DNA of 64,000 nucleotides from Echinococcus granulosus (lineage: Eukaryota; Platyhelminthes; Cestoda; Cyclophyllidea; Taeniidae), in contig NW_020170399.1 in assembly GCF_000524195.1 (NCBI RefSeq), positions 917,758 to 981,757 on the forward strand, given 5' to 3'. Shown here in pieces: positions 25,401-35,700 of this stretch. The stretch's first letter is position 1. Each line of letters opens with the position of its first letter. The notes below the pieces were generated by a model. The model did no database searches. It was given only the letters and a program-made list of their open reading frames with translations, and had not been told where the DNA came from. The translations under genes and the position numbers were made by a program.

Positions 25401-27951
25401 TGCTGAAGTAGATGGAAAAGCGAAAAATTTTGACCAGCCGGGTGAAGGGTTGCCTCCTCCCCCTCCACCTCCACAGTCTCCTCCGCCACCTCAGCAGGAA
25501 GTTAGCTCTACCATTAATCCATCCCTTCAGGCATCGTCACTGTCAAAGGTATTTCTTCATCTCAAAAGCAATTATGATTAAATAATGAAATGTTTGCTTA
25601 AGTCTGTATTAATCATTTAAAAAGTACAATTATGTTGAATACAGAAAAACAACTCAATTTCCCGAGTAAAACTTTGTGGAGGTGTAATTACATTTATTCT
25701 GGATTTATGTATAGCTCATTACTCAATAATTGTATTCAAATATAATTTTAAAAAAAAACTTTGTAATTTTCCTAAAAAGGAACGCTATTTTGAAATGTTG
25801 TAGGCTTCGGATTCACGAGCGCCAACCACCGAGAAGCAAGATTGCAAACCGCCGACTGAAGAGGCGGGTACAGTCGCCCGAGACGGCAGTCGACAATTTT
25901 GTTCGCTTACCATCACTGAGGAAGCCGGTCTTGCAAGAGACATTATCAAGGAGGTAGGATAAAATTACCTCGTGATTGAAAGGACATTTACTTCGATACG
26001 TAGTAAGAAGAGGACATTTAGATAATTTGTTTATGCAACCAGCCTTGCCTGATGGACTAGGTGGGCAATAAGGTTTATTGACATTGGCATTTAAATCACA
26101 TTATTGCAGCCCCCTATGTAACCTAATTACTTCCATCGCTCATTCAAAATCACTCGTATATCACCATCTAGGTGCGCCAAGAAATGACTATGCCTCTCTT
26201 CTAGATGTTAATTTCTTAATGACGTGAGTGCACGTGCTCCTGGAAGCACTTCAGATTTTGGTGTGACACAACTCGGTGCCAGTGGGGTGATCAATAAGGC
26301 ATGCTGCAATTTCCTTGACAGGTCTTGAAGCACACATATGCCAAAGTGTCTTCGGAGGCCTCATCGCTCACTCATGCACCCCTGTCGGCTTCCTCCATTG
26401 TACCGCCCTCTCAGCCTAACCTCGCAAATGATCCTTCAACCGGCAAATCCACGAAAAGAGTTAGTTGTAGATGAATGTCAACCCTCTCGAGTTTACTCGT
26501 GTACTTTTTTATGGTAATGAAAGACTGAAATACGGTATGCTGGTATTAGGGAGGAAAAATTGGACTTTTCTACTTAGATTTAGTCCTTGGGTTACAGCTT
26601 TTTTTACAAACTTTTCTAGTTTCTGCTAAATATTTCAGACTTATCGTGAAGTGTTAGAAACAGATACTACTCCAATTGCTGAAAATTTCAGTGGGTTAAT
26701 ACTTAGTAAGTGTTGTTGCACGGCAGCTTCAGCCTTACCCTTCAAAGTCACATCTATTATCACAGTATGTTGAGCCTCTGCGGGGTGTAAAGTTAGGTTA
26801 AGCGGTTGGTTAGTCTACTTGGTTCAGCTAAAGTTTTCACATTTCACTTATTTCAATCTTCGTATTCTCGGCAAATGCCACTTTTCATTTTCACTTAAAT
26901 TATTTTGGATTGTCTGTAATATTGCAAGCAAAATGTGAAAAAATCACCTGAACAAAGTTAAAATTACTGAGTTATTTATATACCTACCTTCCTCGGTTCC
27001 ATTTTTAACTCGTTTATAACCATTTTTACCACTCGTTTGATTCCACGGCCCTGTAAATTGTATGGAAATTTAAAAAAATAATAACTTAAGTTGAAGTTTG
27101 TGCTGGATATCTAATACTTTTAGGGGTTGTGAAGAGAGAGAACAAAACTGGGTTATAATGATCATGTAGTAGCAATTGTGCAACACCTAAACAAACATTT
27201 GATCACAACTAGTGTTTGACCTGGTCTTGATTTATGATTTTAGACAAAACTACTTGATGGTAGTTTTATAAATCCGATGGAGACATCGCATCACCACGAG
27301 TTGACGAGCACCTGCCTTGAACCTGTTCCAGAAGGTCGTGTGGCGGAAACGTACTCGGCCAGTCGGCCCTACTGCCCCGAGCTCACCACTTTCCTCGGTA
27401 CCAACGCCAAAGATCAAAATCATGAAGGGGAAGAGGGGGAGGAGGAGGAAGATGAATCCGACCTTGATGTGGAGGAGATCGATTCTGACTCCACCTCGGC
27501 TAGTGAGGGCAGCGAGGACATCGAGCCCTTTCCTCTTCCACCACCTGACCTCATCATGATGGAGGAGACTCGCCAGTCACCTTCCATCACGCAACTGCAG
27601 TGCGGCAGGGAGCTTCATGAGGTTATCGAGGAGATAGAAGGTGGAGCAGTGTTCGAGACGTCAATGCTGGAGCATTCAGCACCTCTGAAACCCGTCACTC
27701 CCATTCGTCTTTCTCAGATAACTGTGGTGGAGCAACCCGCATTGGTCGAATATGGCGACTCTAGCGGTGTAGGCGACACCGAAGTTGGCGGTGAAAAGGA
27801 GGAGGAAGAAGAGGATATCAACACGGAGATTGCGGATTTTGTAGTAGTTACCCCTTCTAAGAAGTCAAGGAACCGCCGGAAGACTGCTAGGCAAAGGCAA
27901 AAATCTGCACTCGAAACGAAACCTACCACCGATAATACTGCGGAGATCTGA
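4468..27951 (+). CDS. Large FERM/FERM-adjacent protein, FARP/FRMD7-like head with long disordered tail
   Basis: Membrane-cytoskeleton adaptor by family. Modelled exons: 4468-4572, 4646-4750, 5319-5440, 6179-6276, 7087-7210, 10106-10193, 13092-13247, 13796-13944, 15610-15684, 16257-16420, 16900-17297, 18125-18200, 19078-19340, 19435-19929, 20007-20207, 20405-20557, 21009-21214, 21747-22054, 22131-22402, 22850-23198, 23272-23532, 23762-24473, 24962-25197, 25388-25548, 25804-25953, 26322-26459, 26639-26764, 27244-27951. These sum to 6,399 nt, or 2,132 residues. Ends of the exons at 16420, 19929 and 20557 are the least certain. The start is the first ATG before the F1 lobe. FERM occupies about residues 15-315 and the FERM-adjacent region 316-365. 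The tail is histidine-, serine-, glutamate- and proline-rich. No RhoGEF or PH domain was found, unlike FARP1/2. Exon 15 begins with an in-frame ATG, so a second shorter product or two separate genes cannot be excluded. Confidence 0.8.
8734..8931 (+). repeat. Solo LTR of the TRIM-like family (subfamily B)
   Basis: Carries the family blocks: a 'cctttccagagtacaaaag' lead, 'ataccagggcagattatgta', 'ccacccagcgga' and 'gagccttaag' followed by a TTTAACAAATAGTCAAAG 3' end. It starts TGTACC and ends GTAATATA, a mutated family end. Target duplication is not visible. It lies in a FERM-gene intron. Confidence 0.7.
11784..12789 (+). mobile_element. TRIM-like retroelement, full-length diverged copy
   Basis: LTRs at about 11784-11978 and 12634-12789 flank an internal region of roughly 650 bp with no ORF. 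The first LTR carries 'ggcacaatacttgggcag' and 'gccatgccgcccagg'. The second has 'gaagtacaaggcggaac' and ends AAAGCAGTGCA. Internal blocks (CATCAGCCATCACAACGTAG, TGTAAGAACACTGGCC) recur in the copies at 35, 38 and 48 kb. It lies in a FERM-gene intron. Confidence 0.7.
13945..15609 (+). other. FERM-gene intron 8
   Basis: 1.67 kb intron that contains the solo LTR at 14539-14719. The remainder shows no coding or RNA signal that I can support. Confidence 0.6.
14539..14719 (+). repeat. Solo LTR of the TRIM-like family (subfamily B)
   Basis: One of the better preserved B-type LTRs: TGCAGCACCTCGAGTCTTCC at the start, 'aagtcataatactagg', 'catgccgaccgacgga', 'aggcggagccttaagc' and ATTATTACA at the end. 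Directly upstream at 14510-14528 the first ~19 bases of the LTR are repeated (TGCAGCACTCGAGTCCTGG), a small local duplication. Confidence 0.75.
15685..16256 (+). other. FERM-gene intron 9
   Basis: 572 bp between the FERM-adjacent exon and exon 10; nothing recognised in it. Confidence 0.6.
17298..19077 (+). other. FERM-gene introns 11 and 12
   Basis: Two introns of over 800 bp flanking the 76-nt exon 18125-18200, which encodes GGTLRRQASLAERRQGEVYG with a PKA/AKT-like RRQAS site. No other feature seen. Confidence 0.55.
21009..22402 (+). other. Histidine-run segment of the FERM protein (exons 17-19)
   Basis: Three successive exons each carry histidine clusters. Exon 17 has HQHHHHH, HRHHHHH and RGHHKGEEH. 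Exon 18 has SSHGHHNHRH. Exon 19 opens with nine consecutive His (CAT/CAC mixed, 22139-22165). Mixed codons argue against simple slippage of one trinucleotide. The segment ends with KKIPVPKEYMEKIG, which splices onto a short helix SHKASIEALKREL. Metal binding or condensate behaviour is possible but unproven. Confidence 0.75.
23762..24473 (+). other. RS/His-rich and coiled-coil exon of the FERM protein (exon 22)
   Basis: A 712-nt exon. It runs from a Ser/Asp-rich start (NMSSDEEPSFSSTSPSPE) through HRRQPRHHHH and basic RSKSSRSSRG. A predicted helix follows, with ETIARQQKLLKRELAKQK and then QLAAALEEAKRRTQQLL, a clear coiled-coil pattern. The exon ends in RRHHHHRKSRRHRRQ and an acidic EEERNSEEEHKK. 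It is the only long predicted helix in the tail. Donor TT|GTAAGT at 24473. Confidence 0.75.
27244..27951 (+). other. Terminal acidic exon of the FERM protein (exon 28)
   Basis: Joins in phase 0 after exon 27 and encodes 235 residues. It contains EGEEGEEEEDESDLDVEEID, a Ser/Glu stretch, PFPLPPPDL, a second acidic run EKEEEEEDINTEI, and a basic end KKSRNRRKTARQRQK before the TGA at 27949. The strong GC content and lack of frame breaks support coding. Confidence 0.8.
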
Positions 27952-28936
27952 GCATTAGTGAGTTGAGTCGCATTTTGTATTCTTACTTTTAAAAGCAATT
28001 CTATGATTTTGTGAAATTAATTACAAGTGTCCATACTTCCTGATTAATTATTTGATCAGTCATGGCTTGAAGGCATGCAGAAATCCGTAGCGCTTCAATT
28101 GTTTTTGAAATTTAAAACTAAAGGCACGTATTTGAGGCCTTTGAAGGTTGAGTTTTTCTTAACAAACGTGCAGCATGGTTTTGAAGCACAAAGCACTTGA
28201 TCCATCTTTAATCATAGCCAATATTCCGTAATTTGTGTCCAGAAACTGAGACTTCTTAATCCTTAAAACAATTTTAAATACAGTGAGCTTGAATAATTTG
28301 ATCCATGCTTGACTTAATTTATTTAACACCTTGTCTTCTCTAACTTTGACCTTAAAAGAGATGGGCACTTTGTCATTTAATACATTATGATTCTCAAGGC
28401 AACTTCAAAGGACCATTTTTTTGTTGGAGGTGCCTCTTGACGAAGCACAATCTGTCGCATTTCTTATTCCTGTGCGCGCACTTTATTTCTCGAGACTTTT
28501 CTGTCGATTGGACGAAGCGTGTTTTTTCTAAAGATCCTGGCCCAGCACTTGTCTAAACAAAGGTCTTTACACCCTAGTTATTTTATTATAAAAGAAGCGA
28601 AATAGTTTACAAGTTTGAGAACTCTAAAAGTTAAAATTGCCGGAATAAATACTTAAGATGTTTGGCGTGCCAGATTTACATGATCTTATGCCTAGTTTGC
28701 TAACTGAATCCTTGCTATAAATGGGCTAAGAATTGAAAGGCTCTCAAAGATAAAGTCATCGAATCGACGCTTGTGGAGGCACTACTTCTGATAAACTGCG
28801 TAATTAGTTCTGGGGTTTCCATTATGATAGCGCCAAACGAAATTCTACTTTTCCATTGGTTGACAGTAACAATGACACGCGTAGACTGCCTCTATAACAT
28901 AGTTTGATTCATTGTGAACGATATACCTCTCAAATC
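27952..28936. other. Intergenic region, FERM gene to dynein light chain-like gene
   Basis: About 1 kb of AT-rich sequence. It should include the FERM 3' UTR and the dynein light chain-like promoter, but I recognise no canonical AATAAA close to the stop and no other feature. Confidence 0.5.
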
Positions 28937-29230
28937 ATGCCGAAAAATGAATTTGTGGTAATCGAACAGGATATGCCTTGGAACCTACAAGAGGCTGTCC
29001 TGAGAATTATTCAGTCAGTCCTCTCCACTACCTCTCCACGGAAGCATATCAATTCAACTCTGTATTCAGCCTCGGCGTGCATTTCTGCAAGGTTAAGAGA
29101 GATTGAGGATAAGGAATGGCAGGTTGTTGTCGTGCTTGGTTCCTTCACTACAACCTGTATCCACAAGCCTGGTCGCCTGCTGTCAGTGTTCTACAAACCC
29201 TACAACATTCTTATCTGGCAATCTGTGTAA
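28937..29230 (+). CDS. Divergent dynein light chain (LC8/DYNLL-like), intronless
   Basis: Encodes 97 residues from the ATG at 28937; the open frame extends 33 nt further upstream but without ATG. The layout fits LC8 dynein light chains: an N-terminal strand (EFVVIEQDMPW), helix 1 (NLQEAVLRIIQSVL), helix 2 (YSASACISARLREI), then strands with the family pattern EWQVVVVLGSF, CIHKPGRLLSVFYK and a terminal YNILIWQS. LC8 proteins are about 89 residues and act as homodimeric hubs in dynein and other complexes. Flatworms have many divergent members, some in the tegument. The usual GRNFGSYVTHE loop is replaced by LGSFTTTCIHKP, so target binding may differ. No intron is needed. A retrocopy-derived gene is possible; the frame is fully open. 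Confidence 0.75.
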   Translation: MPKNEFVVIEQDMPWNLQEAVLRIIQSVLSTTSPRKHINSTLYSASACISARLREIEDKEWQVVVVLGSFTTTCIHKPGRLLSVFYKPYNILIWQSV

Positions 29231-32200
29231 CAACATCACAGTTTCGAATGCCCATGTTACAATAGTAGCATTTTATCTAGTTGATGCTGATTTTTTACCC
29301 TTTTACATTTACATGCGTTTACATATGTAGACAAGAAGCTACTTTATCTTAACCTTCTGAGCATTGTCCTTCAAGTCCATACATAATGCCCTTCAATTAC
29401 ATTATAGTAGAATCAACAGGTTTGTTAAGGCCTTATGGATTTTTGTCTTCATAGTTAAATAAATACAAAGTCAAATGAGTCGAGGCGCATCTGGATTAGG
29501 CTCAAAACCGCTCTCAGAGTAAGGCGTATTTCGACGATTTAAAGTGAATGCCCCGTGGTGTTGTCGAGTAAATAACGACTGCTTTTTCAGTTTGGATGAA
29601 GATTACTGGTTTGATTTCGCGGACCGTTGCCGCGCCATACGGGTAGATTAATTTTAATCATCATCTCATAGATAACCTCGTCAAATTTATGCTCTCAGTA
29701 AGAGGGAACACGGTAGATGTGCAAAGAAGTGGACTTAGATATTAGAAATACTTAAATTCATAGAAAAACTTTTAGGAAATCAGTTCTGTAGAGAGATTCC
29801 TATTAATTGGGCCGCAAATTAGATGCGAAAGCCAGTTACAGTGCTTATTTTTTAGTTCCAAAGGTCTCTGGCTTCAAACACACATATTGGTTTCTCTCAA
29901 GCTCTCCTTGTCGGATTGAACTTTATTAAATGTATGATTAAAAGGATCAAGTAAAAGATATTCCTGTGTTTCTCATTATAAGCGTAGCTTGTTGGACTCG
30001 TTCTCTTTCAGAAGCCCCGTAAGTGAAATTCCTAACTATCTTTTACCACACGGCGTCAGTCAGCTATCCGTTGAAAGCACGTCTGTGTGATCAAAACAAT
30101 GACCTAGGTTCGCCCAAACGTGGCCGACAGGGCATTGTTTCAATTTCACCTTGACTTTCTATTACTGGCAGGCTGGTTCTAATAAAGCCAAGGAATTTGA
30201 TTTCTGGAGCAGTTGTGCAGTTCGCGTGACTCATGGAGAAACACATCTATCAGTCATGCTTTTCAAAAAACTCCAGGGTCAAGTTGGTGCTGCTTTAACC
30301 TCATGCTAATAAATTGAATCTGTTTAAACGCAGTTATGTGCGGGAATATGACTTGCCTTTTGCACATTTATTAACTTACTAGTGATCTCTGTACTCAAAG
30401 GAAGCTGGAAAATTCTCTGAAATTTTCAAGGGTAATAATTTCTATATATTTGATTAGGTGTTATTATATGTTTTCCGGCTTTTCAATCGTTCTAAAAATC
30501 CTAACAATGATAAAATTCCCACTTCTGACCAGTAGCTTTTTTTGTAAAATATGTTTATGACAATTTATCTGAGTCTTTTACAATTTCAGTGCTTATACGG
30601 TCAAAACATCTACCTCAAATTCACTTAGTACATAAATGCCGTAATGTTTTGTCTTTAAAACTCAGGAAAAAAATGAGTTTCTATGAGGAGTTTAATTTTG
30701 GAGTTACTATTTAAGTGATAAATTAGCGAGACTGTGGCAATAATTTACGATCCGCATTATTTTCCTCCGATAGGAAAACATGAGATTAATTCAGCCTCCC
30801 TCTGTGGCATATCGATGTCGATATTTTGGCCTTGATACGTTGTTCTTTGTTACATATTGCCATTCTTCTATTTCAGAACTATGGGCTCCTCTCGGCACTA
30901 GCTCTGCTCCATCCGAGCCCCGCATAGCAACATTTGTTGTTGTAGTGTTCTCATCATCTTTTGCTATGCACACTGAAGCCGCTACATCACCAGTTTTTCG
31001 AAGGCATTTCGCGCTTGACACCCCTCTTGAATTTTGTATAAATGGTTCTTAGATTTCATTTTCTTGCAGTTATCTTCCCATGCGTTCATACATAACACTA
31101 CATAGTAGCTTCCTGCATTTAAAGTTACGATAATAAAATCTAGTTTTCAAAAATCCTTTGTTTTCACTTCCATTCTTCAGCACTTGTAATGGTCAAGTGC
31201 AAACCATTTAGAAGGAGAGGTCAGCAAATTCCTAAAATAAACTATGATATAATTTTTGTGCTTACTGGCAACACCATATCGTAACACGCAGTACCAATCA
31301 GCCGGCACGGTGCTGAACAACAGTAGTTATTATGAATTAGATAAATATAGCGACATTTATTTCAGGTATTTTTTAAGAAAAGAGCAACAATAAATTCTCC
31401 AAAAGCATTTGCAATATTTTATTCCTTGCTAAGCAATGGAACCTTTTGGAGATAATTTGTACCTAACTATAATAAGTAGATCAGAGCGTCTCTAAGCCTC
31501 ATCCAATGGAAATAGAACTTCCTTACAGTATATTTATTTCACAAACAATTTTCTTACCTATTGGTCGACTGAAAAAGTCCGTGTAGTTCTCTGTATGCTT
31601 CAATGCAATGGTTTTTTTGTGATGTGTAAAGAATTGCAAAATGCATGCGAATATTTTGTATCCATTTATGAAGCACGGATATATGAGTCCATCCATCTGT
31701 ATTTCATGTTGATTTGAACCTATCGGCTTTACAAAGCAAGTTGAATTTGGTTCCAAAACTGGAGAAACTTCGCTTCAAGTTTGTTGCATAGCCTTTGGAA
31801 AAGACAAGGTAGCAGCACGCCACCCAGGGATTACTTAATCACTTTAATTGCATGAAATAATCAACCAAAAATGCATCCCACTTCGAAGGCCTCTCTATCC
31901 TTCAAAGTGAAGAATTGTGCATCGAGATCAACTTCCCGTTAATTTTAATTTGAGTGCCAAAACAAGTGATTTACTCCGACACCAACTGTGGAAGTTGTGA
32001 AGGCCACCAATCAAATGGGTCGAGCCCACATAGATGGAAAGTTGAAAAAAGGTCTCGCATTTTCGAGTGTTTGCTGACTGACTTCCGTCGTCATGGTTAG
32101 TCTTAAAGTATTCGCTCAAAACCTCACACCTAAAATACGACTTCACTCCCAGAAGACTAATTGCTTTGGAGAGTGCACTGCAGGTGTAAACGTTCACTGT

Positions 32201-33261
32201 ACATTTCCTCGAAGGGAGTCGGCACTAGTGGATCGGTCAAATGAAAGCTCATTTCTTGAAAGACAATGCAAGACTTATCTGTGAGATTTTAACCTGAGAT
32301 GGAAGGAATTGCCGCCTCACCTTGCCCTCAGTATTCCTCTCGCATTCTTTGAGGTGACTGACACGTTTTCTCCACACTAGGCAGTCACATATGCAGTAGA
32401 CGGTTGGGGAATAATAGCGTGAGAGAAGCTGAGACTGCTATTACTATGTTATGCTTTTTAGATAAGAAGGTGTCTCATGAAGTTGAAGTTAGCATAAGAC
32501 CATAGAAGTTTAATGATGATAATTTAAAAATGCTATATTTTCTAGGAATTTTACCTATTTATTTCTTTTTAATCCAAGAAACCTCAAGCACCTATCCGGT
32601 TGGCTTATAAGGTATTCTTTAATATTTCGGTAATAAATGCTACTGCATCCATGACTACTTTTTAAAAAGGTTACAGATTATTGACCAGAAATCTATTTGT
32701 CTTACACCTATGCTAACTATTCCTTCATTTCCAGTTACCCGTAGGCCAAGCGTTTATTTATACACTTTTTAAAATCATAATGAGCGGTCGAAGCTCTCTG
32801 AACAAATGGTGTACTTGTGGGCTTAGCGACTATCATCTAGTTGTTTTGCTTCATCAGCAAACAATCAAAATATTGATTCTCTAATCCTTAGCCAGATTAC
32901 ATTTTTACTCATTTATTTCCCTCATTCGACGGTCAGAAAGCATTTATGTTCACCTGAATTGCGTCTGTCACACTCTTCAATGTCGAAGGCCAAAGGACTT
33001 AATTGGCTTCCGTGATGGGAATTGAGTGTTGCCAGGTGAAGAATTGTGCCTTAAGAAAAAGACCTCGGCTCCCTCAGAATATGCAAATTGTGCTTAAGGT
33101 CAATTTGCATCTTACACACGCAACCGCGCAGTGGGCGCCTGTGAGTACGCATACGCAAATAGCCTTTCCGGCCTCCATAAATCGTCTCCTGGTGCCAAAC
33201 GGGTGACTTCTGCCTCGCTTGCTCGCTCGCTCACTCCCTCATACATTCGCTCAACTAGCAC
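29231..33261. other. Gene-poor 4 kb region
   Basis: I found no exon chain, family motif or RNA gene on either strand. Open frames up to about 90 codons (for example near 30780 and 31928) look random in composition. No TRIM LTR was recognised here. Confidence 0.5.
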
Positions 33262-33720
33262 ATGAGTAGCATGCTCGAGAGCATATTTTTTGTAATTACA
33301 ACCCTCTTCTCTCTCCTGTTTCTCATCCTCGCTGTCTCGCTTGAAAACTGGCCTTGTGGTGGAGTTTTTGCCAACTCCTGTCAGGTGAACCCCCAAAACT
33401 ATGCTCTCTTGCCCATTGGGGTCTTAATATGTATCTCCATTATTCTCTACGCTATTGCTGCCTGCGTTGACCTCGCACAGACATATCTGCACCTGCGTAA
33501 TGACCGTGTGAGTCGTATTGTTGCCTATGTGGCACTTGGAATGAGTGCCATTGCGTCCCTTTTTGTGATGAGCGCCATGCTGGCCTTCTTCAATCTCTAC
33601 ATGGGCTCGTGGAGCATTATGCTGAGTGTTGTGGGAATGACCCTAGGCTGTTCAACGACTTTCCAGATGGGAATGCGACTTCTATTTGATACACTGGGAA
33701 GAAATACGGACACTAAATAG
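33262..33720 (+). CDS. Four-transmembrane claudin/PMP22-like protein, intronless
   Basis: Encodes 152 residues (ATG 33262, TAG 33718). Hydrophobic segments lie at about residues 7-27, 46-68, 84-108 and 117-140. A short extracellular loop after TM1 carries W.C...F.NSC, reminiscent of the W-C-C signature of claudin/PMP22/EMP proteins, and a hydrophilic connector (LRNDRVSRI) lies between TM2 and TM3. The loop is much shorter than in true claudins. Members of this superfamily shape junctions or modulate channels; the role here is unknown. The single uninterrupted exon is unusual next to the heavily split neighbours. Overall topology is clear; the family call is tentative. Confidence 0.7.
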   Translation: MSSMLESIFFVITTLFSLLFLILAVSLENWPCGGVFANSCQVNPQNYALLPIGVLICISIILYAIAACVDLAQTYLHLRNDRVSRIVAYVALGMSAIASLFVMSAMLAFFNLYMGSWSIMLSVVGMTLGCSTTFQMGMRLLFDTLGRNTDTK

Positions 33721-34828
33721 AAAGGAGGGATTTCATTTTTTCAGTGCTATCATTTTCCCCAAAGGTTTTGACTTATCCCACTCCATGGTAGGTTTTTACT
33801 GGATTCTTTCAATCAGTTAGTTTCACATTCGCCTATCTGTAAATTTTACTCTGAAGTTCTTGTAAAATAGCGCGTTTTGATTTAGTAAAAATACAGTACT
33901 GAGTTTCCTCTTTCCGCTCATTTTTGAAAACAACCACTTCTTCGCATTCGTTTTAACAACCCAAACTATTATTTACAGTCATTACAGCGAATTTGAATAT
34001 TAGATGCAACAAAAAATACAGGTGTTGCTCACCATTGCTACTAATATTTGGCTTGAATTAACAAATATTGTATTCATAAATGCGTCATACCCGCTAATCA
34101 TGCGGAATTGTTCAAAAATTTCCGTGGTTAGCGTTCCGCGAAAATCGCATTAGGAAGGCAACGGTAGCTGACATGGAAAACTTGCAACACTCGGGGCTTC
34201 CTTGCGACATTCAGGTAAAATCCAAACCCTTTTGTGCTCAAAAATCACAGATTTTTTTGCGATGTAGATAAGTGAGTGATCACAAAATAACCTTTTGTTT
34301 TTAGAAAATGCCAACATTACTTGAGGTGCTTATTAGGCTGTCAAAAAATGGCGCTTGTAAATCCATTTAGGTGACATGTTTCACATACCCGTCTCCAAAA
34401 ATGAGGTATTCCCTAGAACACTTTATAACAAGTACTTAAATACTTGAGTTCTTAGATCACCTACTCGACGAATTGCAAAAACCGATGTCTAATACGTACT
34501 TGACACGGTCAGTATTGTGGCCAGCCATCTGCATAAACGTCTAAATGACTTAGGTCAATGTGGTTTACTAGGTGTTTCAGACCAGTGTCACTTCTGAAGA
34601 TGATAACTTTCCTTGATCATAATTGCGGGAGATATTACATTACACTGCGCTGTACATGTCTGCAGTACGAGAACTAAATAATATGCAAACTTGTATGTGC
34701 TTTTCAACAAACGTGGATTTGGAAACTAATAAATGGTGTTATATGTTGTACATCTTCTAGACAATGCTGGTTATTTGTTAAATTACCTAACCGTTTGAAA
34801 TGCAAATATATGACGTATGCGTGTGAAA
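33721..34828. other. Intergenic region
   Basis: About 1.1 kb downstream of the four-TM gene; no feature recognised. Confidence 0.5.
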
Positions 34829-35700
34829 TTGAGTACCCTGGAACGAAAGAAAACATAATACTAGGGCAGAGTGTGCATTAATAAAGCGCAGATGGACTGA
34901 GGGGCTATGAGCATGGCCTTCAGGCCATGCCGCCCAGCGGAATTACAACGGCCGTGTACATCAATGCCTGTGTGACCGAAGCGAATAGGTAGATAAGCTA
35001 AAGCATCTCTTTCATTTCAGTTGCCGTCCCTACAACTCCTCTTGTTCATCCTCCAGCACCAGTCATTGAATTTGCGTGCAACTGAGGTGACATTTGGCCA
35101 CAACGTCACTGATCTCCCTTGGGAATTCTACCGGAACTAGAGTTTCCTAGTATTTGGGAATGGTAATGGAGGAAAGGAAGGTGCTGGCCATCACGTACAT
35201 CCATCGCTAATGCTAAGAGCATTGGCTTCAGCGCTGTTCAGCTATATCTATCTGAGCCCTATCCAGCTAGTAGAGAGGTGAAGGAAATATCAAGTGTTCA
35301 TATAATTGATATCTTCATTTTCATGGCAAACTTTGGCAAATAATTCCTGTCTAGTGTCGCTTCAGTTGTTAACAGCATTCCTGATTAGCACGGGAATGGA
35401 TGTTTGCCGAAGGTCGACTTCATCTTCAACGCTTCTGTTTGAGTTCGTCACAGATTCTCCCATCTGTAGGGTATGGCTTTCTTCCTTTACGTCAAAGCTT
35501 GTTACTCAGCAACAGAAATCAGCTTTGATGTTCTTTAAGAAGGGTTTTGCCTTCCACCGCCACCGACGTAGCGCCTCAAGACTTCCCTGTTGTCGAAGAA
35601 AAACATGATACCAAGACAGTCAATGCAATACCGACCTTCGGAAGGGCCGAGGGAGGGTTAGTGGCACGACCTATTGGCCTTGCCGCCCGGCCGAACATTA
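34829..35700 (+). mobile_element. TRIM-like retroelement, full-length diverged copy
   Basis: First LTR about 34829-35000, with 'ataatactagggcagagtg' and 'gccatgccgcccagcggaa'; its 5' end is eroded. The internal part about 35000-35560 includes 'gtcactgatctcccttggga' and 'gtgtcgcttcagttgttaac'. The second LTR is about 35565-35700, starting GTAGCGCCTCAAGACTTCCC. No coding capacity. Confidence 0.65.

Noticed and set aside
26639..26764. Ending FERM exon 27 at the donor-like A|GTAAGT near 26706
   Set aside because: That donor is phase 1 and would give an immediate stop in exon 28; the GTATGT donor after 26764 keeps phase 0.
31523..32284. Several 60-90 codon frames on both strands
   Set aside because: AT-rich, no domain, no consistent splice sites or phases; expected by chance in 4 kb.
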